The notes under the pieces: model-generated | Database searches by the model: none | Told to the model about the DNA's origin: nothing | The model's input: only the letters and a program-made list of their open reading frames with translations | Position numbers and translations under genes: made by a program | Shown here: positions 48,501 to 58,677 of the stretch, piece after piece | How positions within the stretch are numbered: position 1 is the first letter of the stretch | How the letters are laid out: each line of letters starts with the position of its first letter | From: Fremontodendron californicum | Lineage: Eukaryota; Streptophyta; Magnoliopsida; Malvales; Malvaceae | Direction: 5' to 3' | Length of the DNA: 64,000 nt | Assembly: GCA_030761205.1 (NCBI GenBank) | Contig: JAULJL010000048.1 | Location: 5,819,501 to 5,883,500 of the forward strand

Positions 48501-51208
48501 GCTTGGAATTGCTATAGCTGTAGTCATGAGTCTTCAATACTTGTATAATGTCTCGCGGAGCTTTTATTTATGGAGCATCATGTAAGTATTGAAGATTAAA
48601 CCAATTAATTTTTGAAACATCAAGAGGGACAAATAGTAGGGAAAAAAGTATAGAGTCAAGAAGCATTTTCCATTATATGCACCTATAGAGATTTTACTAT
48701 GCACATGTAGGGGATTTTAGTAGTACTATTCTAAAGCTTGAAAACCCAAGATAGTAAATAAGAAAAAAATTGACCGCCAAACTGAACACTTATTACTTGA
48801 CCATCAAACTTAACTTTGAATAGGCAGGTTTCTGTTCACAAGTTACAGGTGAAATCGAAAATAAAAATCTTGGCTATTGCATAACCAATATTCTTTTAAT
48901 CTAATGCGAACCGATGCTGTCTTCCATCTATATTTTGGTTGTTATTGAATTGCCATAGGAATTTTACATGTTTACTTTTCCTAAGAAACAACCTTTCTGA
49001 TATTCAAATAGTGTTTAAATTTCTTTATTGGTATTATATGACAGTCAATCAATCTTTAATCAGCATGGTTAACCTTTACTAAACTACAGTCAAGGGATGG
49101 CTTGATAAAGTTGGTGTCTTTAAGGCAACTCCAAACCCCTGTTGCTGTTGTGTTCTGTTTTTCTTTCCCTTGTTCCCTTGAGTATCTTATAGCTTTCCAT
49201 ACTCACCAAGTAGCTTTTATTTGACATGCAGGCAGCATTTCGCATCATAGCAACAGCATATGTACTTGAGTTCAACCATGCAGCACGGATAGTGAAAAAA
49301 ATTAAGTTGGTTGGTTACCCCTGTAAAATATTCAAGAAAACAGCCCTCATCAAAGATATGTTTACTTCAGATCTTGAAGTAGCTCGATTTGAGGGTGCAG
49401 CAATTCGAACTGTCAGTGGAATCCGTGGGCAGGTGAAAAAGGTATGCTTGTTCATATAGAAGTTGAGATTCATATGACCATTTGTATTATGTCATCTTAG
49501 ATTCTGTTAAATGCATTTACTTTTGAGTAGTTGCATGCCCTTCGCGCTGGATTCGCTTAATAAATGAAGAAAGTAAAGGGCAGACAGGTAAGCCAGCCTT
49601 GCACTAGTCTTCTTTGAGAGTGGCTGCTCTAAACATAAGTGGTAAAATATGGAGAATATCCATCCATAACAATCCTTCCTAGGATCTTGCTTTGACAAGA
49701 TCATAGCTAAATCAGGCTTTTTTCTGTTGTCTTAACACAATCCAAATAAATCCATCTTCTGGAAAAAAGAAAAAATGGTGAAAACTGATGGCATTTCATC
49801 TTCTCAGGCTGCAAAGGAAGAGATTGGTAATCATCCCAAAAAGAAGGGAGGGCAACCTAGGGAAGGAATTGCAAGGTGCACCTTTGAGGATCGAATTTTG
49901 ATGAGTGACATTGTCTTTTTGCGTGCATGGACTCAAGTTGAAGTTCCTCAGTTTTACAATCCATTAACTTCTTCATTGCAACCTCGTCAAAAGACATGGC
50001 AAGGAATGAAAACTGTTACAGAATTGAGGAGAGAACACAATCTTCCTGTTCCTTTTAACAAGGATTCCCTCTACAAGGTTTTCTTTTTTATTTAAATTTA
50101 TTATTACTATTACTATTATTAATAAGAGGCTGGTGAGTAGAAGAGGTGACTATTGGGAGGTAGGGTTGTTTTAGGTATTGACTTTCTGGTTGGTTTGGGC
50201 TTCAAGTCATTTTAGTTTCAGATTACATTGAATTTATGTCATCGACTTTTTAGTCATTTCCGGTAGGATCGGGTTCAGTTATGGGGGTCTTATGATGGAT
50301 GTTATTCAAGTTAGGCCAGCGTTTGCCTACTCTACTGGTGATTATGTTGGATGTTATGTCTTGCAACCTCCCAAAAAAGGCTTCTCTTGTTTTAGAATCT
50401 GTTTATGTTTATTGTTTTTATTGTGCAAATATATTTGTGTTTTTACAGCCAATTGAGAGAAAGCAAAGGAAGTTCAATCCCCTTGTGATTCCTAAGGCGT
50501 TACAGGCAGATCTTCCATTTGAATCAAAGCCGAAGAATATACCTCATCGGAAACGGCCACTTCTTGAAGATAGAAGAGCAGTTGTCATGGAGCCTCATGA
50601 ACGAAAAGTTCATGCTCTTGTTCAACACCTTCAATTGATTAGGAATGACAAGGTTTGTGATTCTATAAACTAGCCCAATATCATATTTTATATTTTTTAT
50701 CCCTTAAATTTCAAATAAGCCATTTGCTCAGGTAAACGTAGAGCTAGGTGCATCACTGACATGAACTATGTTACTCGGATTCGGGTGTGAGTGTCGGACA
50801 CGGGTATGTGTTCGACGCGGGTATATTCAATTTATTTTCAAGATTTTCATGTATTTGAAGGGTTCTTAGAGGATCATATCCCTATACCCATGTCCGGATA
50901 TGCGTTGGACATGAGTATTTCAAGAAAAATGAAGGGTTGGAGCAACATAGGACAGGAACAAGTTGATGAGCTCAAGTGTTTGCTTACCATCTTGATTAGG
51001 CATTTATAACTGATGTTTTTGCTCATATACTGCAAATTTGCAGATGAAGAAGCGAAAGGTCAAGGAGGAGCAAAAAAGGAAAGAAGTTGAGACACAGAGA
51101 GCAAAGGAGGAGCAGTTGTTAAGAAAGCGCCAGAGAGAAGAAAGGAAAGAGAGATACCGGGAGCAGGACAAACTAAAGAAGAAGATGCGGAGGCATGCCG
51201 AAGCCTGA
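37907..51208 (+). CDS. BMS1: Ribosome biogenesis protein BMS1 homologue (GTPase of 40S assembly)
   Basis: Eighteen exons: 37907-38044, 38134-38280, 40391-40481, 40589-40707, 41058-41248, 41364-41574, 42619-42856, 42950-43416, 43582-43708, 44248-44450, 44603-44952, 45796-45892, 45974-46192, 47655-47894, 49232-49441, 49808-50077, 50449-50652, 51044-51208. They join in frame to 1,228 aa. The start ATG sits in GCCGCCATGG. P-loop GPPQVGKS is at 92-99, THLD (G4) at 187-190 and SGL (G5) at 223-225. The AARP2CN region follows (RNVTLYGYLRGC, then HIAGVGDFSLAGVTG). The middle is very acidic (exons 8-10), the C-terminal RIBIOP domain runs from FRTGTYLRLEV through RTVSGIRGQVKK, and the end is a basic Lys/Arg/Glu coiled segment. 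BMS1 acts in the nucleolar small-subunit processome with RCL1. All introns read as GT-AG except intron 11. A 5' UTR intron (about 37701-37895) is possible. Confidence 0.95.
38773..39100. mobile_element. CACTA-like MITE in BMS1 intron 2
   Basis: The right end TTTTTTTCTTGTAGTG is the reverse of the canonical CACTACAAGAAAA terminus. The left end CGTAACAAGAAAACG is a degraded version. Subterminal TGTGACAATTA-type words recur in both orientations. No clean 3-bp duplication was found, so the left border is approximate. Confidence 0.6.
39608..39667 (+). repeat. Intronic copy of the BMS1 promoter-proximal segment
   Basis: About 56 bases match 37561-37618 with few substitutions (TATGCCAAACGACATAGTAT then TGGCATATCTAAAGCCCCTC). 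Both copies are followed within about 40 bp by a CCGCCACTT word. Confidence 0.8.
43857..44130. mobile_element. MITE in BMS1 intron 9
   Basis: The ends AGAGGTGTCCA and TGGACACCTCT are perfect inverted repeats. The interior has GGGCYYAGGCTT-like words near both ends and an AT core. The target duplication is unclear. Confidence 0.65.
44953..45795 (+). other. AT-AC, U12-type intron 11 of BMS1
   Basis: The 5' end ATATCCTTTTT matches the minor-spliceosome AT-AC donor. CCTTAAT (45779-45785) matches the core of the U12 branch site and places the branch A about 11 nt before the 3' end, TTTGATTTAC. Removing this intron joins CA to TTATGAC in frame at codon 761, giving FDDHYDGSESPEEE, which fits the conserved FDxxYD block of BMS1. 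No GT-AG pair restores this block; without splicing the frame ends at a TAG after QYPF. Confidence 0.85.
45093..45610. mobile_element. hAT-like MITE inside the U12 intron
   Basis: The ends CAGTGTTGTCAAGGCG and, in reverse, TAGTGTTGTTAAGGGCG are inverted repeats. The 8-bp duplication CTCCTGCT lies at 45085-45092 and 45611-45618. Subterminal GCGCCTTGCGCC words occur at both ends and a (TA)n run lies at about 45469-45499. Non-coding. Confidence 0.9.
46589..46609 (-). mobile_element. Micro-insertion with poly(T), flanked by a 14-bp duplication
   Basis: AAGGTTCTTACCTC occurs at 46575-46588 and 46610-46623. Between them lie only about 21 bases, a T-run then GGCCAGA. On the minus strand this is TCTGGCC plus poly(A), the mark of an extremely 5'-truncated LINE or SINE insertion. 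In BMS1 intron 13. Confidence 0.7.
50766..50950 (+). mobile_element. hAT-like MITE, family CTATGTTACTC (copy A), BMS1 intron 17
   Basis: It runs from CTATGTTACTCGGATTCGG to GGTTGGAGCAACATAG. Flanks GACATGAA (50758-50765) and GACAGGAA (50951-50958) are an 8-bp duplication with one mismatch. The interior has GGACACGGGTATG and CCATGTCCGGATATG words. The open frame across it is not a gene. Confidence 0.8.
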
Positions 51209-51760
51209 TATGGTCATCATGAACTTGAAGGAATGTTTGATGAACATTTGGTACTATCGACTCATTCAAAGACTAAATTTGATCTTAAATCACTTTTATC
51301 ACATCCAACTTTGGACCTTGATGTTTTCTTTTAAGTCGTCGGCCTCGGTGTACGTGTTCTGGTTGAAGTGGATGATTATCAATCCATGAAGTTTGTCAGA
51401 GCTCGTTATGCTTGATGGTTGATGCTGCTGATTGAACGCCTTTTGGATCATTCATTTGCTGCTAAATTTTGCAACTTCTTTGGGTAAAGTTGGCTTGGCC
51501 TTAGAGGGAAGTTGAGCAGCATATAAGTTTTGTAAGAGGCGAACTATTTCTAACGTAACTCTGTATGGCATGTGTGCTTACCAACTTTTGTCCTAAAATT
51601 TTTGATGGGATGTTCTAAGCCTTGTTTTTACTCTTTTCTTTTTTAACTTTGAAAATTAGGTTATCGATTACAAAAAATTAAATTTATTTCTATTTAAATG
51701 CAGCTGTCATATCAATTGTTGATGTTTTTGAAGTTATACTGAGCTTAATGTAATGGAACT
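51209..51760 (+). other. Probable BMS1 3' UTR and downstream DNA
   Basis: Mixed-composition DNA follows the BMS1 stop and carries no convincing frame. It is probably 3' UTR for several hundred bases; the polyadenylation site was not identified. Confidence 0.4.
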
Positions 51761-51769
51761 TTTTGGGAA

Positions 51770-52460
51770 CTACGTTTGGTATCATTTATAAAATTAACGT
51801 GATGATTTAATTATCATAGTGATAAGATTATCAAGGTGATTTGATCACTATATTATCATGTTTGGTGTAACATTATAAATCATTAGTGATCTTAAATCAC
51901 AATACTTGGTATTACCAAAAAAAAAAGATCATCGAGTATAAAATATCCAAAATAATCATAAAAAAATAAAAAATTTATTTTGTGTGTGTTTCTTATAGGA
52001 ATAGTTTTTCACTTATTTTTTTTAGTGTTCAAATTTTTGATTTCCAAAAAATGTTTATGGATAAAAATATACAAAAATTTATACCATAACAAAGATCGAG
52101 TACAAAAGTTACAAGGCAACAAAACTATTGTTATCATTAACTTAAAACACAAAAGTCACAAAATTTTGGTCAAGTTTTGACCAAGTTTAAAGGTCTACGC
52201 TAAAGATTAGCTAGCAATTCTTCACACAGGGCAAATTAGTAACAAAATAATATAGAAGATTACTTTTTCAAATTGATAAAACTTTTTCATCCTTTTGGAT
52301 GAACATTAAATCACTCTTTATGACAGTGATCTTATCACCCTAGTAATTTAAGATTACTACCACGTAAGATTTTTAAATTGCTAACAAACAAGGTGATGTA
52401 ATTACTGAATGCAAATCATCTTAGTTTTTGGGATGATCACCCTATACCAAACACCCCCTA
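51770..52460. mobile_element. AT-rich MITE-like element
   Basis: The left ACGTTTGGTATCAT and right TATACCAAACACCCCCT ends are partly inverted, and words such as TGATCACTATATT and AGTGATCTTAAATCAC are repeated inside in both orientations. Borders are approximate; no duplication was established. Confidence 0.4.
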
Positions 52461-52489
52461 AAAGAAATAAGGTCTCAAGAAAAAAAAGT

Positions 52490-52660
52490 TTCGCTTTATC
52501 GGGGTATTTTTAATTTTTTTTATAATTTTTTAATTAATTAATAATACTAAATTAATTTTAAATTATATTTTATTAAATATTTTATTTAATTTTTATTTTA
52601 AAATTGTAATAATATTAATATAATAATATTTTGTTAATTATAAAAATTAAATTTATGATA
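52490..52660. repeat. Dispersed AT-rich repeat (copy 2 of 2)
   Basis: Collinear with 34225-34440 over about 170 bp, sharing TTTTTTAATTAATTAATAAT and ATTTTGTTAATTAT blocks. No coding content. Confidence 0.55.
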
Positions 52661-52924
52661 ATGGAGGTGAAATAGAGAAAGAGATTAGAGGGGCGTCGAA
52701 GTTAGGACTTCAGGACGTGCTCCGATACTTAAATCAGTAAGGATTTAAAGAGGAGATAGTAGAGAGCAAGGAAGAAGATGAGCAAAGTAAAACCTAATCT
52801 CTTTTAGGGTTACAACAGAGAGCAAGGAAGAAGATGAGCAAAACAGAACCTAATCTCAAACCTTTTATACTTGAAGTCAAGGAGAATCTAGAGTTGCTCA
52901 CTTGCCAACTGTTTGTTTTGCCTG

Positions 52925-53180
52925 CATGTGTCATGTGTGATCAAGTTGTATAGACGCATGTGTCATTCCCTTAGAGGGTGTAGCTAGTGGTTCTCGACTG
53001 ATGGGCCTCCATGTGTCCTATGTGACCAAGTTGTGCAGGGACAAGTGTCATTCTTTAGGAGGGGGTGTAGTTGGTGGTCTCAAGTGAATGGATCTTCATG
53101 TGTCCTGTGTGATCAGGTTGTATAAGAACAAATGTCATTACTTTAAGAAAGTGTAATTTGTGATCTTAAACTGATGGACC
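52925..53180. repeat. Three-unit direct repeat of about 86 bp
   Basis: Units start at about 52925, 53010 and 53098 with CATGTGTC, and share GTGATCAAGTTGTA-like and GAGGGTGTAG-like words. They are diverged copies. They lie upstream of the unassigned frame at 53582. Confidence 0.7.
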
Positions 53181-53581
53181 TTTTGAGCTTGACTTGACAT
53201 TAAGCTTTAGCTTTGTTATTGTCCCCCGGCCTGAGACTGGTTATAAAGTGATGAGGCCTGAGTCTACTAGTGGTGTCTTCTGCTCTGTTGTTTATGTGGT
53301 CGACTAGGAGCACGCCTTTGTATGAGCATATTTTGATCGCTCAGTTACATCTTTATTTTGCTGTATAGTCACTGTGACTGATATGCTTAGTCTTGAGCAT
53401 ATTTGACAGTATTATAGGAAAAATATTTCTGGTTGACTTTAAGTGTCGAACTTTGAATTATGAAATCTGGCGCTTCATGTTGCATGTGTCATTTGGTTTC
53501 GCGTGTGAGTGCGTTGAAGGGGTTTGGAACCTGTACTCACCCGACGAGTGGGAAACAGCTGTTTGGAAAAGTGTTGCCTAA

Positions 53582-53962
53582 TTGCCACGTGTGTTTGGAG
53601 AAGTGCTCTTACAGGCCAAACTTGATCAGTCTGAGGCCAACAATATAAAGGCATTGGAGGAGTTGCACAGTAGTCTGCTAGGGCAGCTAGCCACAGTTGG
53701 TGCAAGGTACAGAAGAGGTGCACTCTATGGTGTCCAATTGCTCTATGGCCCTCTTGGTTTGCGCAAGTTGTATCTCTCCTTGCTAAGGTTCCCTCCTGAG
53801 AACTTTAATGTGCTGCAACCAAATGAACAGGAACTGACGAGGCCGAGAGTTCAAGATGTAGATTTGATCACTTCAGCTCCAGATATGACAGGGCTTGAGG
53901 AAGGAGCCAAGGCTGCTGAGGGGGGGAGAGCAGGTAGATCAGCCTGCTACACCTGTTGCTAA
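53582..53962 (+). CDS. Unassigned open frame, 126 aa
   Basis: A frame from ATG to TAA with balanced, protein-like composition: charged N-terminal part (AKLDQSEANNIKALEELHSS), a central LLYGPLGLRKLYLSLLRFPP segment and a Glu/Asp-rich end. The region has near-normal GC content in an AT-rich setting. I do not recognise a family, no splice partners are obvious, and nearby three-unit repeats suggest transposon-derived DNA. It could be a retroelement or gene fragment, or chance. Confidence 0.25.
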   Translation: MPRVFGEVLLQAKLDQSEANNIKALEELHSSLLGQLATVGARYRRGALYGVQLLYGPLGLRKLYLSLLRFPPENFNVLQPNEQELTRPRVQDVDLITSAPDMTGLEEGAKAAEGGRAGRSACYTCC

Positions 53963-53999
53963 GAGCCAATCTGTTGTGTACAGTAGTTGTAGTTGTAGA

Positions 54000-55816
54000 G
54001 CATGTTTGTGTAATAACTTGGATTATCCACTTATATGCGAAAATTGTCGATCATGTGACTAGAGGCATGTTTGTGTGATAACTTGGGTTATCCACTTATT
54101 TGTAAATCTGATGAGTTATTCTATGCATGGTTCTTGAAGGTTTACATAAATAGTAATATACTCAATAATATAAAATAGAATATCCCAGGAAAGAATCTAT
54201 ATATATACTAATTTAAGTAGTAGTTCAATGGTGCAAAAATTTCCTCAAATTGGATGTGCTTATTTTTTTTTTTTTTTGGAGTTCTTTTTCTAACTATAGT
54301 AATAGTTTCAAAGGGTTTGTATTGGATTCATTATCAGTGTATAAATTTATAAACTATCAGTAAATTAAATGATGCCAACTTATTAATAAATAAATAAATG
54401 TAAATGTGTTTATATGTGGTACATTATCAGTGTATAAATCTATACACGGTAAATGAATAATATGATACCATCTCATCAAAAATCTTTAAAAATAAATATA
54501 AATAATTTTACTTTTAATTAGGTGGCATTATATGATTCATTGACAATATAGAAATGCATGAAATATAAATCAATATAAAATTTTAAAAAACTTTAAAAAT
54601 AAATACCAATAACTTTATTTATTAATAATACATCATTTGATTCACTAACGTTATATAAATAATGCATCAAATATAAATTCTAGTTTTAAATACCATAATG
54701 TACCCAAAAAATAAAGTGAATTAATCAATTGATATGAATTTCCTAATCTGGTTGGTTTGCTTCTTATCATCTTATATATTCTTCATTCAATGCAAAACTT
54801 ATCCACACTATGCTCAATCATGATTCTTTTAATTGCTTATTGCAATTAATGTTCCTAAATTGATCTACCCTTGTCTTGTTTTTATACTTATATAATTAAG
54901 TTGAGGGAAACATGATTCTTTTGTAGCCCGGGAATTTAATTTTTGAATTCCAAGTGTAACTCTAGTTTTATGTATTTTCTTAAGAGATTTTCAATTGTTT
55001 ATCAATAAATTCTGAATAAAAATTTTATTTTAACTTTTAGGTGATTTACTCATAAAAAGAAAATTGGATTTGAGGTGGCCAACAAAACAATTAGTTACTG
55101 CTACGTTAATGTTGGCAAAAAAATTTACTTTTTTTTTTAATAATTTTAAAAATACGTATGATGCTGCTAATTTCTTTATAGAATTTAAAAACTGAAGATA
55201 AATGAGATAATTTCTTGTAATATAATAATCACACTATTAAAAATAAGGATTGGTTTTTTGGGCCCAAAAATAATTGTAAATGTGAGTTTTTAATTTTATT
55301 TGATACTCCACTTTTTCCACTTTTTAAGTTAAAAATGGATTCTGGGCCCAAAAAGTTAAAAAAGGAGTTGGGCTGAAAATTCTGGCCCATTTCCCCCGGA
55401 AAACACATATAAAACTTGTTCGTTTTCTTGGAAAATAGTGAGAAGAAAGAGGCAATGGCATAAGAGCTGCAACTATGTTACTATTTATTTATATTACTAT
55501 TTATATTTCTCTATTATAAATCTATTTTTTTTGGCAAAAAAAAAAAAATCTATTTTAGAATTATTCTATGCATGATCTTCTATTCTCATATTTAAAACTT
55601 GCAATTATGTCTCCAATGCAAGTTAATGAATAGGCTGTATAAAAACAGGGAAGCCATGAAAAAGCAGAATACACGTATATGTCCCAAAATTTTGAAAAAA
55701 AATGAAAATTTAAGGCACAAGCTAATGTGTGTTGGCCACAGCCATCTCGTGGTCCTAGGATCAAGTTAGGCATCCTAGTGGAGTTTTTGTGGTTGACATT
55801 GTGCAATAGAGCTGTA
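54000..55816. other. AT-rich intergenic DNA with small repeats
   Basis: No gene seen. A pair of GTGTTTATATGTGGTACATTATCAG-like and ATTATCAGTGTATAAATTTATA-like words recurs at 54330-54460. TGGGCCC words occur near 55260-55390. A micro-insertion at 55529-55545 is flanked by AAATCTATTTT. Confidence 0.35.
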
Positions 55817-55824
55817 GTTGTAGG

Positions 55825-56307
55825 TAGGGATTGGCAGCGGGACGGATATCTTTTTTTTTTTTGTAATATTTGAATTCGAATTCGTAAAACTTCTTTAAAA
55901 TTCGAATCCGTTTATTATTCGCATTAAATCCAAATATTACTATCCGAATCCGAATTAAATAATATTATTCGCCGGATATCCGAATCAGCTAAATATCCAA
56001 ATTCAGTAAGTAAATATATATATATAAAATCAAACAAAAATTAATTTTAAATTCAAATAAACGGATAATGGATTCGGATATACGAATCCGAATCTGCAAA
56101 AGTAAGTGGATTCGGAAATCCGAATTCGTTATCCGCATAAGTAAGGCGGATTCAGATAATGAATATCCGAGATTTCATATCTGCATTTGCTCCGAATCCA
56201 TTGCGGATAGTAATTATAATATCCGAATCCAAATTTTATCCGAATCCACAAAAAATGGATCGGATAATTGTAAATATCTGAATCTACATTATCAATTGTC
56301 ATCTCTA
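55825..56307. mobile_element. hAT-like MITE, family ATCCGAAT (copy 2)
   Basis: It runs from TAGGGATTGGCAGC to AATTGTCATCTCTA. The 8-bp duplication GTTGTAGG is perfect (55817-55824 and 56308-56315). The interior is collinear with 10175-10635, with iterated ATCCGAAT words. Confidence 0.9.
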
Positions 56308-56315
56308 GTTGTAGG

Positions 56316-56540
56316 CATGGTATTAAAATGCGGCCGTTACGTTACGTAACGGTCGAGACGTAACCTAAATGGAGAGCTTCGCATCGCATTTTACCCGTTA
56401 TGTAACGTCCGTGATATTATCAAATTCATTGAAACATTATTAAATTCACGTCCGCGACAATCGCGACACGTTACGTAACGCTCGCGACACCCATAACCAC
56501 GACACCGCAACCGCATCCGCGACCGCGATTTAGAACTATG
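56316..56540. mobile_element. CpG-rich hAT-like MITE abutting copy 2
   Basis: The left CATGGTATTAAAATGCGG and the right end, in reverse CATAGTTCTAAATCGCGG, are inverted termini. Flanks GTTGTAGG (56308-56315) and GTCGTAGG (56541-56548) are an 8-bp duplication with one mismatch, shared with the element on its left. It is rich in CGCGAC and TTACGTTACG words, very unlike the neighbourhood. Confidence 0.75.
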
Positions 56541-56936
56541 GTCGTAGGAGATGGGTGTTGACTAGTATCCCATGTTCACATGTTATTCTGCTATACTCCA
56601 TAATCATGAACATCCAGAAAAGCATGTTCATGAATGTTATAGTGTGGCATGAAGTGCTATGGGAATGTGATAAATCCCAGAAATGACCATAAAATGTGAC
56701 CAGAAGCTGTTGAAAATCCTGTTGAGCCTCCAATGATCAAGAAGAAAAAAGAAAGACCCACCAAACAAAAGAGAAAAGAGCTTGCAGAAATTGAAAACCA
56801 AGTTGGTGCCAAAATGCTGTTGAAACATGGAATACATATGACTTGTTCAAAGTGTAAGAAAATTGGACACAACAGTAGGACTTGTGAGAGAAAAACTGCT
56901 GAAGATGGAAATGCAAATGCTTCTGTAAGGCTAGAT

Positions 56937-57095
56937 AGGGATTTAAATTGCGGTCGCGGACGCGTTTTCGGTCGCGTCGTATTTATCGCGGTTACGGACG
57001 TAATGAATGTTACCGCGATCAATTGCTGTAAATATCGATCATAAATATCGGCGGCTAAAGGAACCGAAACCGCTAAATAACGGCCGTATAGAATC
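56937..57095. mobile_element. CpG-rich MITE-like insertion in the transposase relic
   Basis: It runs from about GGGATTTAAATTGCGGTCGCG to CGGCCGTATAGAATCC. The composition (GCGGTCGCGGACGCG, TTACCGCGATC) resembles the element at 56316-56540. Borders are approximate; no clear duplication. Confidence 0.5.
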
Positions 57096-57328
57096 CAATT
57101 TGGAAGCAGATGTTGTACTTGGAGTGCAAAATCCAACCCAGGATGACTACATAGGAATGGATGCTGCAATCTCAAATTTACTTGTAACTAGTTTAACTTA
57201 TTTATTTTTTTTGCAGTACATAATAGAAAAATTTTGTTCTAAAATTAATTGTAATTATAAGCTAATTATTGTAAATATAGTTAAGGAGAAAAAGGGCAGA
57301 TATGGAAAGCAATCTAGGATACCAATCA

Positions 57329-57501
57329 CCATGTTACTCGGATTAGGGTGTGAGTGTCGGACACGGACATGTGTCCGAAACAGGTATGTTTAATTTTTTC
57401 TAAAATTTCCATGTATTTTGAGGATCATATCCCCATACCCATGTCCGAATATGAGTCAAATATGGATACTTCAAGAAAATTGAAGAGTCGGAGCAACATA
57501 G
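57329..57501 (+). mobile_element. hAT-like MITE, family CTATGTTACTC (copy B)
   Basis: It runs from CCATGTTACTCGGATTAGG to GAGTCGGAGCAACATAG. Flanks ACCAATCA (57321-57328) and ACCAACCA (57502-57509) differ by one base. Collinear with 50766-50950. Confidence 0.8.
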
Positions 57502-58094
57502 ACCAACCAAGTAGCCAATCAAATACAAGTAGTTGTGCACCAGAGGCAAGCTAAAGCACACAACCAACAACAAGAAATGAATTCCTTTTAAGATGGATGC
57601 CAGATGTAAGTATTGAACCTACACCTTTCATGTATATCCATGGCCATGACTTTTATGACAAAAAACTAAAATTGTATTAATTTTATATATCAGGGTAGTA
57701 GTCAAATAGCATCTAAAACCATGGATCAATTCATGTCAAATGTAGCTAGAAACACTTATAGGTCTCAATTTATAGAGAGATGGCAACAACCACAGGTATC
57801 AAATAATTTATTATAAAATTTAAGTCTTGCTAGACTATAGTAAAGCTACTGATGTAAATATGTACCTCCTAGGCTACTAGAGCTCGGAAAAGATTTGTTT
57901 TAAATGAGGCAAAACTTAGAGCTGTTGCACAAGGAAAAGGAAAAGGTAAAAGGTAAGGCTCCTGTTTCTGCTACTTTTGTTGCTGGTACTTGAAAAGGAA
58001 GAGCTCTTGTTCGTATACATGTTTGTCCTGCTACTACTTTTAATAGAGGATGGGAAAGAACTAATGTTACTGCTGCTAACATGTCATGTAGAGG

Positions 58095-58669
58095 TAGGGA
58101 TGGTAAAACCCGAACCATCCGATGAATTTCGAACCGATTCATTCAGAATGGAGAGTTTTTTTTTTTTGGAACAGTGGAGGCGGAGCGGGACAAGGTGGTT
58201 TTTTTTTGTTTGAAAGGTGAGGATGGAACAGTTTTGATAATTGCCTGCTCCACCCCGTTTCGAATATTGAAATTACTATTTTACCCTTAAATATTTAACT
58301 TTTAAAAAGATAATAAAGTAATACAACTAAACCTATTATTTTATTTTTATTTTTCTTTTTAAAAACTTAAACCTAATACTTTATTTTTTCTCTCTCTAGA
58401 TTAAAAACTCGTTTTATGTTGAATTTATATTTAAATTTTTTTACAATACTTTATTATTTGAAAATTTTAAAAATAACTAATAAAAATCGGATGGAGCGGG
58501 ACGGAACGAGACAGTTATAGATGTAATCGACATCCATAGAGATGGTAGTAGTATTGAAATTTTAACATCCACGGCGGAGCGGAAGATTGGACAGAGCATT
58601 CGAATGATGGGGCGGGGGCGGATATTACAAAATCCACCCCTGCCCTGCTCCGCTCCATTACCATCCCTG
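58095..58669. mobile_element. hAT-like element with perfect 8-bp duplication
   Basis: It runs from TAGGGATGGTAAAACCCG to CCATTACCATCCCTG. The perfect duplication TGTAGAGG lies at 58087-58094 and 58670-58677. Inner words GGAGCGGGAC and CCCGCTCC-like lie near both ends in opposite orientation. No transposase. Confidence 0.85.
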
Positions 58670-58677
58670 TGTAGAGG

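Larger units (their letters stand above)
56550..57956 (+). pseudogene. Mutator-like (MuDR-type) transposase relic, C-terminal part
   Basis: PCSH near 56570 and HEHPEKHVHECYSV near 56600 are remnants of the SWIM zinc finger, but in different frames. INPRNDHKM, a TGA where Trp is expected, and a basic KKKKERPTKQKRKE linker follow. MTCSKCKKIGHNSRTC (about 56838-56885) is the CCHC knuckle found near the C end of plant MuDR transposases. Further right, exon-like pieces ending FLLRWMPD (to 57606), 57694-57795 (SKTMDQFMSNVARN) and 57873-57956 (ATRARKRFVLNEAK) join in phase with GT-AG borders. A stop precedes FLLRW, and two small elements interrupt the locus. The catalytic domain is absent. Confidence 0.7.
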
